Source: Oscheius tipulae (Eukaryota; Nematoda; Chromadorea; Rhabditida; Rhabditidae). From it: a DNA stretch of 64,000 bases. Positions 32,418 through 43,536 of this stretch are shown here, in pieces. Each line of letters opens with the position of its first letter. Positions within the stretch are counted from its first letter, which is position 1. The position numbers and the translations under genes were made by a program. Location of the stretch: the NCBI GenBank assembly GCA_037178975.1, contig JASJZH010000002.1, positions 62,001 to 126,000 of the forward strand, written 5' to 3'. Below the pieces are notes generated by a model that saw only the letters and a list, made by a program, of their open reading frames with translations, made no database searches and had not been told where the DNA came from.

Positions 32418-35135
32418 AATCTCTCCCTCTGTGTGTGTCAATCTCCGGTGCAATTCCTGTCTGTACATACGAAAATATATGCTCTTTTTTTTATAAAGAT
32501 TGATTATGGAACTGATCCCTGAGTTAACTATATCCTTTTATGTGTTTTTCGCGGCTGAATGACTTCATCAAATGTATTTTCCTGGAATAAATAGCCTCCT
32601 GCTTTTCGAGTCATTCCGCGGCTCATTGACCATGAACCCACAGCCTATACTTATAGTTCGATTTCGTTCAAGAGTTTTGCTCTGTATCTCTGTCTCACTG
32701 CCCGTCTGTCTGTCTGTTCCTCTGTCTCTCTGTCTCTGACTTCGCTTCTCTGACGCTGTGTCTCTCTGTCTTCTGGTACCCATACCCTCTCGTACTCATC
32801 ACAATTTCCCCCCAGTAATTTCCCTATTCCCGTGATCGCCTGACCAAAACTTGCGTGTTTTCCTCTGTCTCACGTCAGTTCTGCTTTCCATTTTCAGAGA
32901 TAGTCTCTTCCCGTCTCTTTTTACTAGACAAATAGCGATCTTCGGGACTCTGAAGTGATTTCTAGACGTCTCTTTTGCTAGCCTCTCTCTCTTTTCTCGG
33001 CTGCTCCTCTAAATGCAATTCTGACCAGCTTTGAGTTCTACGAGACGAGTTAACTCTGCCGTCAAGTCTAATTCTAGGCGCATCATTGCCGGGTGGCCGA
33101 TAGCAAGCAAGAGGATGTTACGTCATCTGTTGTCTCTCTTTTCCTTGTACTTCCCTCATTTGGCCTCTCTCTGTACGTTTTTTTGACGCGCAACCTTAAC
33201 GTGGGTGTGATTTTGACCAAAACTACAGAACCTTCTGACGGCGGTTTCCATTACTTTATGACATAACAAACACTTTTGTCGAACGCTGGGATCTAACCCG
33301 ACACCTTTGGATTCGTAGTCGGAGCGCTAACCGACAACTATTTCTGTAAAGCCCGCGCCCACTTTCAGAATGTGCATGTGTCCTGGGAAGGGGCAAACAC
33401 ACTGACAGATAGGATACATTAGGCGTAGACTCTTTAATTTGTGAACATTTTAGGTAGACACCATACTTCTAACCTTCCCTTGACCTCTTCCACATTTTTC
33501 TTCTCATAAACATCCGGTTGGCACTTCCAAAGTTCTCATTTCTGACTCGCATTTGAGCGCCTAATTTCAGAGACGGATTTCCTTTCTCAGTATCAGCTTT
33601 CCAGGCCAATGATTTCATCCCTTTCCGTCCCGCGCAGCTCGCGCTCTCTGAGCCCGCATTGCCGTTCACAGCCCGTCTCTCCGATCGCCTCGGCCAGGAT
33701 GATGCAGCAGGAACGTGGTATGTTTTTCCGCTTTCCTATATGATGATCATAGTCGAGTAGAAATTTTAGGAATTGCCTGTAACTTAATAAAGCTGTGACG
33801 ACGCTCATGTGCATAGGCCTGAAACAGGGTTCAGATGGTCCTTACTTTACAGTTTCAAAGCGACAAGCTCTTTAGTCACAAGGTGTTTACAAAACACTAC
33901 AAGAGAAAGTGTCGTGGCCTTAGTTGCTGACGAACAAGCTACCAAAAGAGCACAATAGGCTGCTTGTTCCCAGGGGTGTAGTCAAATGTCTAATGATTTA
34001 TATGGCACGTAAACAATTTGTGGCATGACATTCGTGTTTATGGGGAAAAGACTGATAGAGACGGAGACAGAGTCTTACCTGCCATACAGCTTTCTGAAAA
34101 GACGACCAAACTTCTTCGAATCCCTTCTCTGAAACCCTATCTTTCTCTTATTTTCTCTTTTGAAAGTCGCATGCCCTTGGCCCCTTCCAGGCAACAATCC
34201 CGGAGCTGTTTACCTCACAGAGCAGCCAGCCTCCCTGACTCCTATAATCCGCGTCGGAATCACACAAAAATAGCAGCTGAAACTCAATTGGCCCCTGAAC
34301 GCTCCCGTTAGTTTGTGTTACATTTTGGGCCATTGTATAGTGCTAAACACCTCTCATAGTCTTGTGTTTGGGAGCATACATGACTTGTTGGCCTTTGTTC
34401 TCAAAGTATAATGTCAACCTGCGCACGAAGATCAAGTCCCTATGCAAAAACCCAAGAAAAGTGGCACTGCGGGACACCACTCTTGTTTTTTTTTCTGTCA
34501 GAGAGCACAATTTGGAGCAGAGAGCAATTTGCTTCCTTAATCCCTCTGTGTGTGAATTTCCAAACACTCTTTGATTGCAATGAAGCTAATTTGAGCGTGC
34601 ACGCAACTTTCTTTTCCGGGAAAAGCCTACGAGAGACTTTGCTAGCAACTTTCGAAGATCGATGTTCTTTAGGAATTAGTCTCTATCTCTCTGTCGCCCT
34701 GTCTTTCTATCTCTCAGTTTCTCCGTGTTTCTTTATCTCTGTCTTCCTTTTTTTTCTCGGTTAATCCTTACCACAATTCATGGAATTGTTCTAATTGTAG
34801 CTGGCTTTTCCACAAATTAATAACAGTCACGAGTTCCTACACATGCCGGAGATTGCTTACTGCCTTCGAAGTCTTTCTTGATTACAAGGCTTCTCTCCCT
34901 TGTCAAAAGACCTCCTCTGGTCTCTTTTCATCAGTAGGTAGAGAAAGCCGGCATCTTGTATTTTTTTTTTGGTTTTGCCTCGATCACAGGCTTGATGCTT
35001 TCAATTTCTTACCCTCTCCATATTTTCTCACTCTCGCGTAATTTTAGATTATCCCAGGGGAGGAAGTATACGAGGCTAATTACTCCACATTTTCATATCG
35101 TGTTTTTATGCCTGGCTAAATATACCTGTTCAGAT
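32418..35135. other. 2.7-kb gap without a supported gene
   Basis: No exon chain with splice-site and codon support on either strand. Contents are low-complexity purine/pyrimidine tracts (32690-32775, 34680-34760) and one tRNA-derived relic. It probably holds regulatory sequence for the globin gene. Confidence 0.4.
33280..33350 (-). repeat. tRNA-derived SINE-like relic (family A)
   Basis: Minus strand: GTCGGTTAGCGCTCCGACTA (A-box side and anticodon arm), and GTGTCGGGTTAGATCCC (B-box). The downstream plus-strand flank CCCGCGCCCACTTTCAGAAT resembles that of the copy at 42350. Confidence 0.6.
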
Positions 35136-35933
35136 ATGCGAGGAAGGAGTGGATCCCTTTCACTGACTCGTGGTCTCCCGATATGCCCTCAACTGTCATT
35201 GAGTCAGGTGGCTTGTCTTCGGAAATCTTGGAAGCACATCAATACTAAAGGACTCATGACTGTTTTAGCACGGGTCTTTCAAAGAGTGAGTGCAGATAGA
35301 CAGAAAAACTGTGAGACAGAGAGACAGAGCAGAGAGACTGAGACAGTTGCCCGCAGAACAGTATCTGTTCCAGCTCTCTTCTTCCTGTCCAGCTGCCTCT
35401 CGTTCATTTTCTGCCGCCACTCTGGCCCTTCAACCTGGTGCCACTCGAACCATTGGTGATCACGCCAAATGTCTGCTGAATCTCTTGGATCGTTTCCTAG
35501 AAGGCGAACAGGTTACTCAGCTTGTTTGCTTTGCTGAGAAACTACCTTTAGGACGAGGAAGAACTTCGAGAGATTGGCTCTAAGCACGCCTTCTTGAGCG
35601 TGGAATACGGCGTGACCGTCGAAGACGTCGACAGGTTTCAAGAAATTTTCGTCGATGTCTTCTTGAAGCTGGATGGTATCAAGCAAAGCAAGGAAGCTAG
35701 CCGAGCTTGGCGTTTGCTCATCTGCGAAATGGTTGACATCTTCCGTGATGGCTTCGAGACCCAATGTCGGCAACTACGACGAAAGCATTCTTTCAACGCT
35801 CACACTGAATATTTTGAGCGGTAAGAGTCATTGCAGCCCATCAGTGATTCCTACTTCCAGACGAGCATCTATAATTCCGCGCAAAGCCTCACTAAACTAC
35901 GACCCCAGAAATATGAAGAGATTGGAGTTTTGA
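35136..35933 (+). CDS. Globin
   Basis: Four exons (35136-35289, 35357-35511, 35552-35820, 35861-35933) close to 216 residues. The fold is seen in order: A helix LRKSWKHIN, E helix with the distal His in TIGDHAKCLLNLLDRFLEG, F helix with the proximal His in LREIGSKHAFLSVEYGV, then VDRFQEIFVDVFLKL and SRAWRLLICEMVDIFRDGF for G-H. Both haem-contact His are present, so haem binding is expected. Nematodes have large, divergent globin families, mostly neuronal or redox-related; I cannot assign an orthologue. TTCAG two nt before the ATG may be a trans-splice acceptor. AATAAA at 35958. Confidence 0.85.
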
Positions 35934-35984
35934 GATGGGGAACTTTTGTTTATGGGAAATAAATGCTTCAAGTACTCTCTATCC

Positions 35985-36900
35985 ATTTTTTCACTGAAAA
36001 TCTTTCGAAAGAAAGCTACACCTGTTGTCACTGTTTGGACCGATATATTGATGCTCTGACGGTAGAAGAAATCGCCGGCTACGGTAAGGAGCAAAGACCA
36101 GAACTTGGTTATGTCTGTGCGAGCACGAGCGGAAACTATGAAATGTGAGAAGAAACTTGACGAATCCAACAAGTACTAGGCCATCATGTACCATAATGAC
36201 GGAACGGAATCAATTGGACCTGACGAATGGCAACTGGTGAGTTATCAGAGAGGCATCCCTTTTTACGGATGACAAACTTTCTCTACAATGCTAAAAGCTG
36301 GCTGCCTCACGAGAGCATAATCATGTTCTGTCACTACCACGGATTTCCACATCAGCGCTGCGTCTTCGATGATTTTGTCGGCCGCCAATGGTCGAACGCC
36401 ACCTACGCCTCAGCTGTTCTGCGTGTGACCGTAGGAAAGGTCAGGGGAACGGATGGCACATTCACCTACAGCAGTTTACACTGGTTAATCAACAAATGGC
36501 TCAACAAACTGGCCCAAGACTTAACGCATCAGTTCAAGAGACTCCGGACTTGAAGACTCTCCTCTTCCTCATCACGGACGGTCAGGCCCATGATATGAAT
36601 TTATACCAGCGTAGAAATAAACGTCGTCGTGAAGATGTGATTGCCGAGGCTCGACGAGCTGATATTCGAGTATCGCCGTCCCTGTGGGGGATTGGCAACT
36701 GTTACGGAGGTGTGCTTCTACGAGAAGAGACACATGGATATGGCAATGATGTTGGAGCCACAGCGACCGCAGTAGTTTTACGGAATAAACAATGGAGAAA
36801 ACGAAGTTGGATGCCGACAGTGACAGAGATAGATCGAAACAGAGAGATAGAGAGACAAACAGGAACAGAGAGAAGAGACAGTACCGTTGCCTGAAAGCCT
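35985..36900 (+). pseudogene. Decayed VWA paralogue, C-terminal part
   Basis: Aligns by eye with the C-terminal half of the 25328 gene. GYGKEQRPELGYVCAST answers the Cys-containing block before VWA. AIMYHNDGTESIGPDEW stands where AVIFLIDASGSIWPHDW is, so the MIDAS Asp-x-Ser-x-Ser is lost. FLYNAKSWLPHESIIMFCHY answers FLRNSKAWLPKNQKILFCRY, and LLFLITDG is kept. Lesions: a stop (TGA near 36146, TAG near 36176), the acceptor AG turned to GG before 36269, and a frameshift near 36520-36555. Not likely to make a VWA protein. Confidence 0.75.
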
Positions 36901-37154
36901 GAACTGTCCCCGGTTAAGTCGGAAGTGCTACCCCACTTCATCCCACAGGCCCCGACCTACACTTATAGTACCCAAGTGTATACACGCTACCGGTTTTTGA
37001 AACTCCAATCGAAGTACAGTTCAGCTAGCAAGGTGGGCAGCCCCGATTCGCTGAGCTCCTCATCCCAGGCTCAAACGTTAACCCGGAAAAGCGAGGAGAC
37101 TATACACCCTAGCTGCAGGGAAGCTCAGAGATCGCACTCATGTGATGACTTAGC

Positions 37155-37212
37155 GGGTTTGCAATGTCCTGCAAAGTTGTAGAGCGAATCGAGCTCTACA
37201 ACTTTGTAAGGC
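37155..37212 (+). repeat. Palindrome, TGCAAAGTTGTAG family
   Basis: TGCAAAGTTGTAGAGC, a 5-nt loop, then GCTCTACAACTTTGTA. The same arm sequence CTACAACTTTGCAGAACAT occurs at 4641-4660 and as an inverted pair at 45101-45150. Confidence 0.7.
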
Positions 37213-37325
37213 ATAAAAATTGCGAAAAATGCGTGCTTGAGACCAAAAAACTAAGAAAGATTTTGTAATGATTTGTAGTGACTTATAGTAATCATAGATG
37301 AGATATCGCAAGAATTAAGAGGACT

Positions 37326-38141
37326 GTGCATGTCACCAACTGCCGTCTTCTGAACAGTACTTCTTGAACGCGGTACATCCTGTCCCACATTCCGGAGCCT
37401 TGATGGTATCTCCTGGAAGATTACTGTGAGTCACTATCTGTCTCCCGTCTCTCTGTCTCTCTATCTCTTTGTCTCTCTGTCTGTCTGTAACATCGGTCTT
37501 CTCTCTCGTCTTTTCGTCCACATTAAGAGCTTTCTTCTGACAGAGAATGTCAATCTCCTCATGCTCGTCGTAAATGTGTACATTTTGTCCAGGATAAAGG
37601 CTGTTGACCAAATGACGCTGCAAGACAGCTGCCAGACGTCCAATAGCAGGGAAGTGCGAATCGTTGCGATGGACGACTCCATGTTGATAGACGGCTCCGA
37701 GAAGAGGCATATTGCGGGCCGTGGTGGCAAACTTGACCAAATGCGTTTTGGGAAAGTAAATTGAGAGTCATCTGATTGGGTTCGTGCATCTCAGCTAGGC
37801 TTCTTTCCATTTTCCCTCACAGGCAGCGGCCACTCGGTAGCAGTTGTGTCCAAGAAGAAACGAGGCGTCGACACACGTTGCTTGAGATTCTGAGAAGTAC
37901 AGAGTGAGACAGAGAGGCAGAGAGGTAGAGAGACAGAGAGACAAAGGGGCAGAAAGATAGAGGGACAGAGTGACAGAGAGGCAGAGCCCGTCTCCTTCGG
38001 CGCCCGGTAGCGATCCGTCATACTGAGGTCGTGGTTGCTGTCGAGCCAGTCCAAGCCGCAGAATCTTCTGAAGTCACCATCGCCCAGATTGTTGGCCTCT
38101 GATGACAAGAAGAACAGGAAGAGTAGAACTAACTGTTGCAT
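37326..38141 (-). pseudogene. Decayed VWA paralogue, N-terminal part
   Basis: Minus-strand match to the N-terminal half of the 25328 gene: signal peptide LVLLFLFFLSSEA, FRRFCGLDWLDSNHD (intact gene: FEKFCKSEWLDSSVL), then VYQHGVVHRNDSHFPAIGRL and VNSLYPGQNVHIYDEH. There are two frameshifts around 37770-37810 and 37735-37760 and a stop after KYCSEDGSW. It points tail-to-tail at the C-terminal fragment, as if one paralogue was split and one half inverted. Confidence 0.7.
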
Positions 38142-38500
38142 GTTCTAGAATTGGTTAGAAGTTACTAAGGAGGTGGAGAAACACTTGGTGAGACAGCTTC
38201 CTTGATAGAGATGACATGCTTGCAGATTGATGGGCAATGTAGCACAACTGAATTATGGTATCATAGTTGACAAGAAATGTCGTCGATATTCAGCCGTTGA
38301 CAGGACAGCTCTTGACTGGACAGGCCAGGTTCATTCAGCTCCTGACAGGCCATGACAAGTTCAAAGCGAAATAGAACAGACAGAGAGTGTTCTTGTGACG
38401 GCTCCATGACAAGTACGAAGCACAAGCTATTCACCCAGAGGCGTGAGTGATCCCATCTAGATGGAGACGTTTTATTATTGAGAACAGGTTAAAAAAAAAC

Positions 38501-38977
38501 TATAGTCTATTTCCAACGTCCAGCGGCACCTGAATTTGAACGCTGATGGCACAGTATTTGCGCGCGAAGAAAAAATTTCAAATTTTTGACTTTTCTTGAT
38601 TTTCCGCATACTTTTTACAAATTCTGACCGTGTAACCTAATTCTAGACATGCATAAACCTACTTGACAACAAATTTAGGGGAAATATGTAAGAAAAGCGT
38701 TGTAATTGGCCAAAATATGTGAGCAGAGCCCCTTTTCGGCCACGCTTTTTTCAGGCGTTTTTCTGGCAGATTTTTCTACAAAATTGCTGTCAAGTAGATT
38801 TACTTAGGTCCCGAATCCGATGCCAATGTTAAAACAACTAAAAAATGTTTGTAAACACTCAAAAGTAGCGAAACTCTGACAGTCTGAGTCCATGTTACTG
38901 TAATTTCCTCGCAAGACCTTTCGCACTCTACCTTTAAAGAATTCGTAAGTGCCGCTGGAGGTTGGAAACAGACTATA
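38501..38977 (+). mobile_element. 477-bp TIR MITE, copy 2
   Basis: Same ends (TATAGTCTATTTCCAAC; GTTGGAAACAGACTATA) and the same internal sequence and order as 18844-19312, with scattered substitutions and small indels. A solo end fragment is at about 55431-55450. Confidence 0.85.
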
Positions 38978-38979
38978 TC

Positions 38980-39045
38980 TGCATCGGCGAGGATTGAACC
39001 TCGAAAGCGTTGGCGGTGGTCTCTTCGAACGTCAGCAGACTGATC
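38980..39045 (-). repeat. tRNA-derived relic
   Basis: Minus strand: GAGGTTCAATCCTCG is B-box-like, and upstream sequence resembles a decayed A-box. Directly abuts the TIR MITE end. Confidence 0.4.
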
Positions 39046-39457
39046 TTTAAAAATGAGTGTGAGATGGGAATCGTTAATCACTTTTTCTGCACCTGCAGCT
39101 CTCACTTGGCTGAAAATGCCAGCCTCATTGGCTTCGTTGACCGCATTTTGGTAATTTAAGAGTTGCTCATTCTGTCTCTCTGCCTCTCTGCCTTTCTGTC
39201 TCTTTCCTACTCTGATCGATGTTATGGCAAGTGCTATATTTTCCTCTCCTCCCTGATCCGGTGTTCGCTTATTTCAATACCCTCTTGATTTTCTTCCAAG
39301 AATTCAAGCAACAAGCTCTAAACATCTAACTTTTTTTTCTGCCATCCTAATTCAATACTGGTAATTTTTAACGGTGAGAGCAGATTAGTCAGTTCGTCGA
39401 TCACTCTGCTTTTTCTCTTGGTTTACTCTCTGTCTTGTCTATGCGAATTTCAAGACA

Positions 39458-40015
39458 ATGTCCTTCTCCGACATTGTGACCTATGCCCAGACTGGAGCAA
39501 CTGTCCTTGCCATCCTTCTCAACAGTTTTCTCATCGTGGTTCTCTGTCAGTACTCTCGAAAACATATTGGGAAGTACAAATGGCTTATGGTTGGCTATGC
39601 TGTCTTTGAGATGATCTACGCACTGGTTGTGTTCTTCGGAATGCCGGTAAGGTCACAGACAGGAACAGAGAACTTTTGCAGATAAATTACATTGGTAGCA
39701 ATAGCTGGCTCGTGTTCAATCATGGCGGATTCATTGGCAATACCCAGCTGGCAATTCTCGGTCCTATTCTCTACTGCATTTTCTACGAAATTTGGATTAG
39801 TCTAGTTGTAGTACATTTTGTCTACAGATACGTTACTCTATGCAGGTAAATATTTTCTGAACATTGGTTGAAAGCCTTCTCAGAACGTCCTGGAAAGAAA
39901 AAATAGCTACCCGACTAGACATTCAAGCTATCATTTTTGCCGCCTATCTTCTCCACGTTTTGTACATCTGCTTCTGTGCATTTTATCTATGTAGAGCTAA
40001 TGAGATGAGCCAGGT

Positions 40016-40052
<37 letters not shown>

Positions 40053-40765
40053 TGTAGGAAATGGAAGCTGAAGTTAGAAGCGTGTTCGAGATGACGGAAG
40101 AAGACAGCATTGCTTACTTGCTTTTCAAGCTGAAGGTCAGCTTCAACCTACCAAAAATGTGAAAAACCGATTCCAGGAGCCCACCGGAAGCTGGTCGTTC
40201 GGTTCCATTGCTTCCTTCTTGAATCACTACGTCTATGTCTATATCTCCATTGGACTCATACTTTTCTGTGGCTTCAAGATCAAAAAAGAGATTGCTAACC
40301 TACAAAAACAGAGCATCAAAATGAGGGATGTCAATCTCCAGAAGCAGATTTTCATTACCTTACTAATACAGGTTCCAATAGTTGATCAGTAGGACCACCA
40401 AAACTTTCAGACGACTATTCCAATCTTTCTGGTTCATATACCATCAGGAGTCTACTTAACCCTCCCTCTACTGAATTTGAACATTTCTTTCGGAAGTGCG
40501 ACGGTCATTTTCTCGTTCTTGAGCACTTTGCCAAAAATAATCGATCCGATCATTGTGCTGTGTGGAATCAAGGACTACAGAGAGGCTGTTAAGCAGATGC
40601 TTTGTGAGTTTGAAACCTCTCTGTCTCTCTGTCTCTTTCATCAGTAAAATTTCTAATTCAGGCCTGAAACCACCTGTCGGAATAGCTGCTACTAATGGAA
40701 GCAAGACATCTGCTGCCGCGATAACAATGGTTCAGCCGGACAGAAAAACACAGACTGCTTCTTAA
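39458..40765 (+). CDS. 7TM chemoreceptor, Str/Srj-like
   Basis: Seven exons (39458-39646, 39682-39845, 39884-40013, 40058-40135, 40177-40371, 40411-40603, 40662-40765) close to 350 residues. Family marks: YSRKHIGKYKWLMVGYAVFE after TM1, ISLVVVHFVYRYVTLCR at TM3, LQKQIFITLLIQTTIPIFLV at TM6 and LPKIIDPIIVLCGIKDYREA after TM7. These are the hallmarks of nematode Str-superfamily chemosensory GPCRs, expressed typically in sensory neurons. All seven hydrophobic segments are present and there is no lesion, so it looks functional. The C-tail is Ala/Thr/Lys-rich. AATAAA occurs twice near 40786-40796. Intron 3 is a near-pure (GA)n tract. Confidence 0.9.
40018..40049 (+). repeat. (GA)n microsatellite
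   Basis: About 15 GA units inside a 44-nt intron of the chemoreceptor gene; likely polymorphic in length. Confidence 0.9.
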
Positions 40766-40836
40766 TCCTGTTTATAAACTCAATTAACCGAATAAATAAA
40801 TTTTTGAGCATTCTAAGTTTTTCCATTTGGATCCAG

Positions 40837-43330
40837 TTACAAAAGAAAAAACAAGAAAGGAAGGAGTCGAACCAAAACGGGGTAGGATGACAGGGAACTG
40901 CTGTTCAAGTAGTCGGTATGTCGTGAAGAAATGCCAGTGTTTCTTCCACTGGGCATCTTTCGTCTGAGAGAAAGCAAAGATTTGCAGGTGGCCGGAAGTT
41001 GGTCGGATATTCCAAGCTGGGAGTAGAGCTGCTCGAAACTGGAAGGAGGTTTTTGACAGAGACAAAGCCGGAACTGTTTCTCTGTCTCTCTTATTCTCTA
41101 TACCTCTGTCTCTATGTCTCCCTGTCTCACCTGCTGAACCCGACAGTGATGAACTTCAGCATCATAACTGCAGCCTGATCTCCGCATCCATGCCTGGTGA
41201 CCGGTTCCACGCATTCGATCATAGAACCGAGTTTCCTGGAATTGAAATTTTCAAAACCAAAAACAAGGGAACCTGCACAGAGCCTCAAAATGGCTTCTCA
41301 AGTTGTGATGCTCCTTCTTCATGACGGTTAGGGAGAACCGATTGCTTGCTACCAAGGACTCGTTGATCTGTCGCTGGCATTGCTCCATAGCCACGGACTC
41401 TTGTCTGAAAAACAGTTTGCGCCCTCTTTCATTCGAACTTGTCCTTCTAGTCTCAAGCAGCGAACTCGGTCACTCGCGCCAGTAAACCCTTCAAAAGGCG
41501 TCATGAATAAGCAATGGAAATGTCACAATGAGCAGGCTGGGAAATCTCTCCTTGTTGGTGATGATTGGTAATGGGACAATTGTTCACCAGAAAGAGAGAG
41601 ACAGAGAAATAGAGACAAGCTTGAGACAGGGAGACAGAGAGACTGTGAAACCAACCTGGCCAGGCATGGAAGTGAGGCGAAGAATTCTGAAAGTCCATGT
41701 CATCTTCACAACTTTTACGCATTCCCTCTTCTCGGCCCCCAAGCTACTCAGAGCCTCATTGCTCATATTCTCTTTTCGGGAAGTGGGCAATCGTGTCTCT
41801 TGTCGACGCAGATTTATTAGGGTGCCTTCACGCCATCTCACTCTCCCGTAACTGGCTTTCACGACGGGGAGCTACTCAGGTAGAGAGAGTAGTTTGTGAA
41901 AAAGAGAGACAGAGAGAGGGAATCTGTTTGATTATCCCTCATAAAGACATGTGCCTTCTTCCAAAGAAAGTCCTAATAGTCTTGATTGGATCGTTTTCCT
42001 GCACCCCGGGGGCTCATAAATGTTCGCCGTTGATAAATGGGGATGGCCTGCTCGTGTCTATTGGTCCCTTTGACCAAGTGACAAATTTGGTCCTCGTGTT
42101 TTTCGTAAATTATTGGGGGGGGGACGAATTAGGATGGGACAAATGTTCAAGGGTTCCGCCTAATGCTTTCCTAACTGAAAGTGACATGTGGCAGCAGAAG
42201 TTTTGGGGTAGGGAGTGGGAGAACTCGGATTTTTTGGAAACCTCGAAAAAGGGAAAACAACGCACAAAATCTTACAGGCGTTATGTTGATTTTGACCTAA
42301 CGTATGGTGCGAACAGCCTGTTTTGTAAAAAGCCAAAGCGGTGGGGGTCGAACTCGGTAACTGTGAATTCATGGTTGGAGCGTTAACCGTCCGACTGAGC
42401 TATGCGGGCCAAGTTCGTGCCCTCATTTCAAAATGCCTAAATTATAGAGATGCGTGTCAAAAAACAGCTAACCTGTCTTCTGTTCCACACAAATAAATCG
42501 AATCCCGGCATAGGTCTGCCGGATTCGTCCAGAGTTTTCCGAGGTCTTCTCACAGCGTTCGAGACACTGATCCACACTAATGTAGGCTCTGAACCATTGA
42601 GACTTCTGTCCTTTCGATCTCAGAATCCTAACTCACTTGCAAATGGCAGAGAAGCTCTGTTCAGTCACATGCTTGTTATGACTGGCTCCTATCAGCTGCG
42701 AAAAACTGAGCTGGCCGAGGTGTTCCTGTTGGAGCATTGGAGTTTCTTCCAGGGACTAAAAGCGTTAATTTTTGCCTCCACCCTCAGTTCCGTTCTCGGA
42801 AGGGAGGAAATGTTTCCTAACTGCAAGACCTTTCTAATTTTTGGGCCTGTTGAAGCGTAAGCAACTCTTCAAAGTTCACTTGTCCAGAAGTCAAAATTTG
42901 TGAGTCGAGGTTCTGATTGGAAGACGAAACTTACCCTCTGCATCTCACTGATGCATGGTTCTACACAGTCTCCTCCAGGAAGAGCAGACAAGACTGATTG
43001 AACTGAAACATAGTCAATTTGTTGGTGTCTGTCTCTCTCTCTTGTCTCACTGTCTCTCTGTCTCGCTGTCTTTCTGTCTCTTCTCCGTATCCCACTTCCT
43101 CCGAAGCGTGAAATATCCAAGAGACTACTCACCGAGGCAAGTTGTTGTTATGATGAAAAGACGCCCCAAGTAGAAATTCATCACGTACTCTCTTCTCAAT
43201 AGCTTTTCTTCTTCCGTTAGACTTCAATAGTAGGCAGGAAGAAAGACGAAATCACTATTAGAGCAGTAATTATAAGGAGCTGGACATTCTCACGCTGAAA
43301 AAGACACCCTTTCAGATTCTGAAAAGGTTT
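40837..43330 (-). CDS. Cys-rich secreted-type protein, CPG4/DUF19-like
   Basis: Fragmentary minus-strand chain. Segments: about 42960-43000 (GGDCVEPCISEMQR), 42600-42690 (QLIGASHNKHVTEQSFSAIC), 42470-42590 (AYISVDQCLERCEKTSENSG, FICVEQK), 41285-41405 (MEQCQRQINESLVASNRFSL, HFEALC), 41140-41240 (MIECVEPVTRHGCGDQAAVM) and 40837-41050 (FEQLYSQLGISDQLPATCKS, hydrophobic end LVRLLPFLFFLL). Regularly spaced Cys and these motifs recall nematode extracellular CPG4/DUF19 domains. The hydrophobic C-terminus could be a GPI signal. The 5' end and several joins are unresolved. Confidence 0.45.
42345..42420 (-). repeat. tRNA-derived SINE-like relic (family A)
   Basis: Minus strand: GGCCCGCATAGCTCAGTCGG, TTAACGCTCCAACC and B-box GAGTTCGACCCCC. 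The best preserved head of the family. The plus-strand flank CGTGCCCTCATTTCAAAATG matches the copy at 33280. Confidence 0.65.
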
Positions 43331-43536
43331 TTTGGCACCAGAGGAAACATTCATACTTTTATGAAAAGTTGAATCGAGAGCCACGAGTTCAAATAGGGCG
43401 GGATCTGGTCACTGACGGAGCTAATCTGGACCACCCTGAAGTTCTGAGAAAAAAAGGCGGGGCTTCGAACAGGCTCTTAACTTATTGAAATCGTTAGATT
43501 CTTTATTCCCATCTTGAAATAAAACAACAATTTGTT

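Noticed and set aside
37155-37212. CRISPR or tandem spacer array
   Set aside because: Repeats are inverted pairs at unrelated loci, not direct repeats with regular spacers; host is eukaryotic.
41697-42386. 229-codon plus-strand open frame
   Set aside because: Runs through a tRNA-derived relic and a G-rich tract; opposite to the Cys-rich minus-strand gene. Chance frame.
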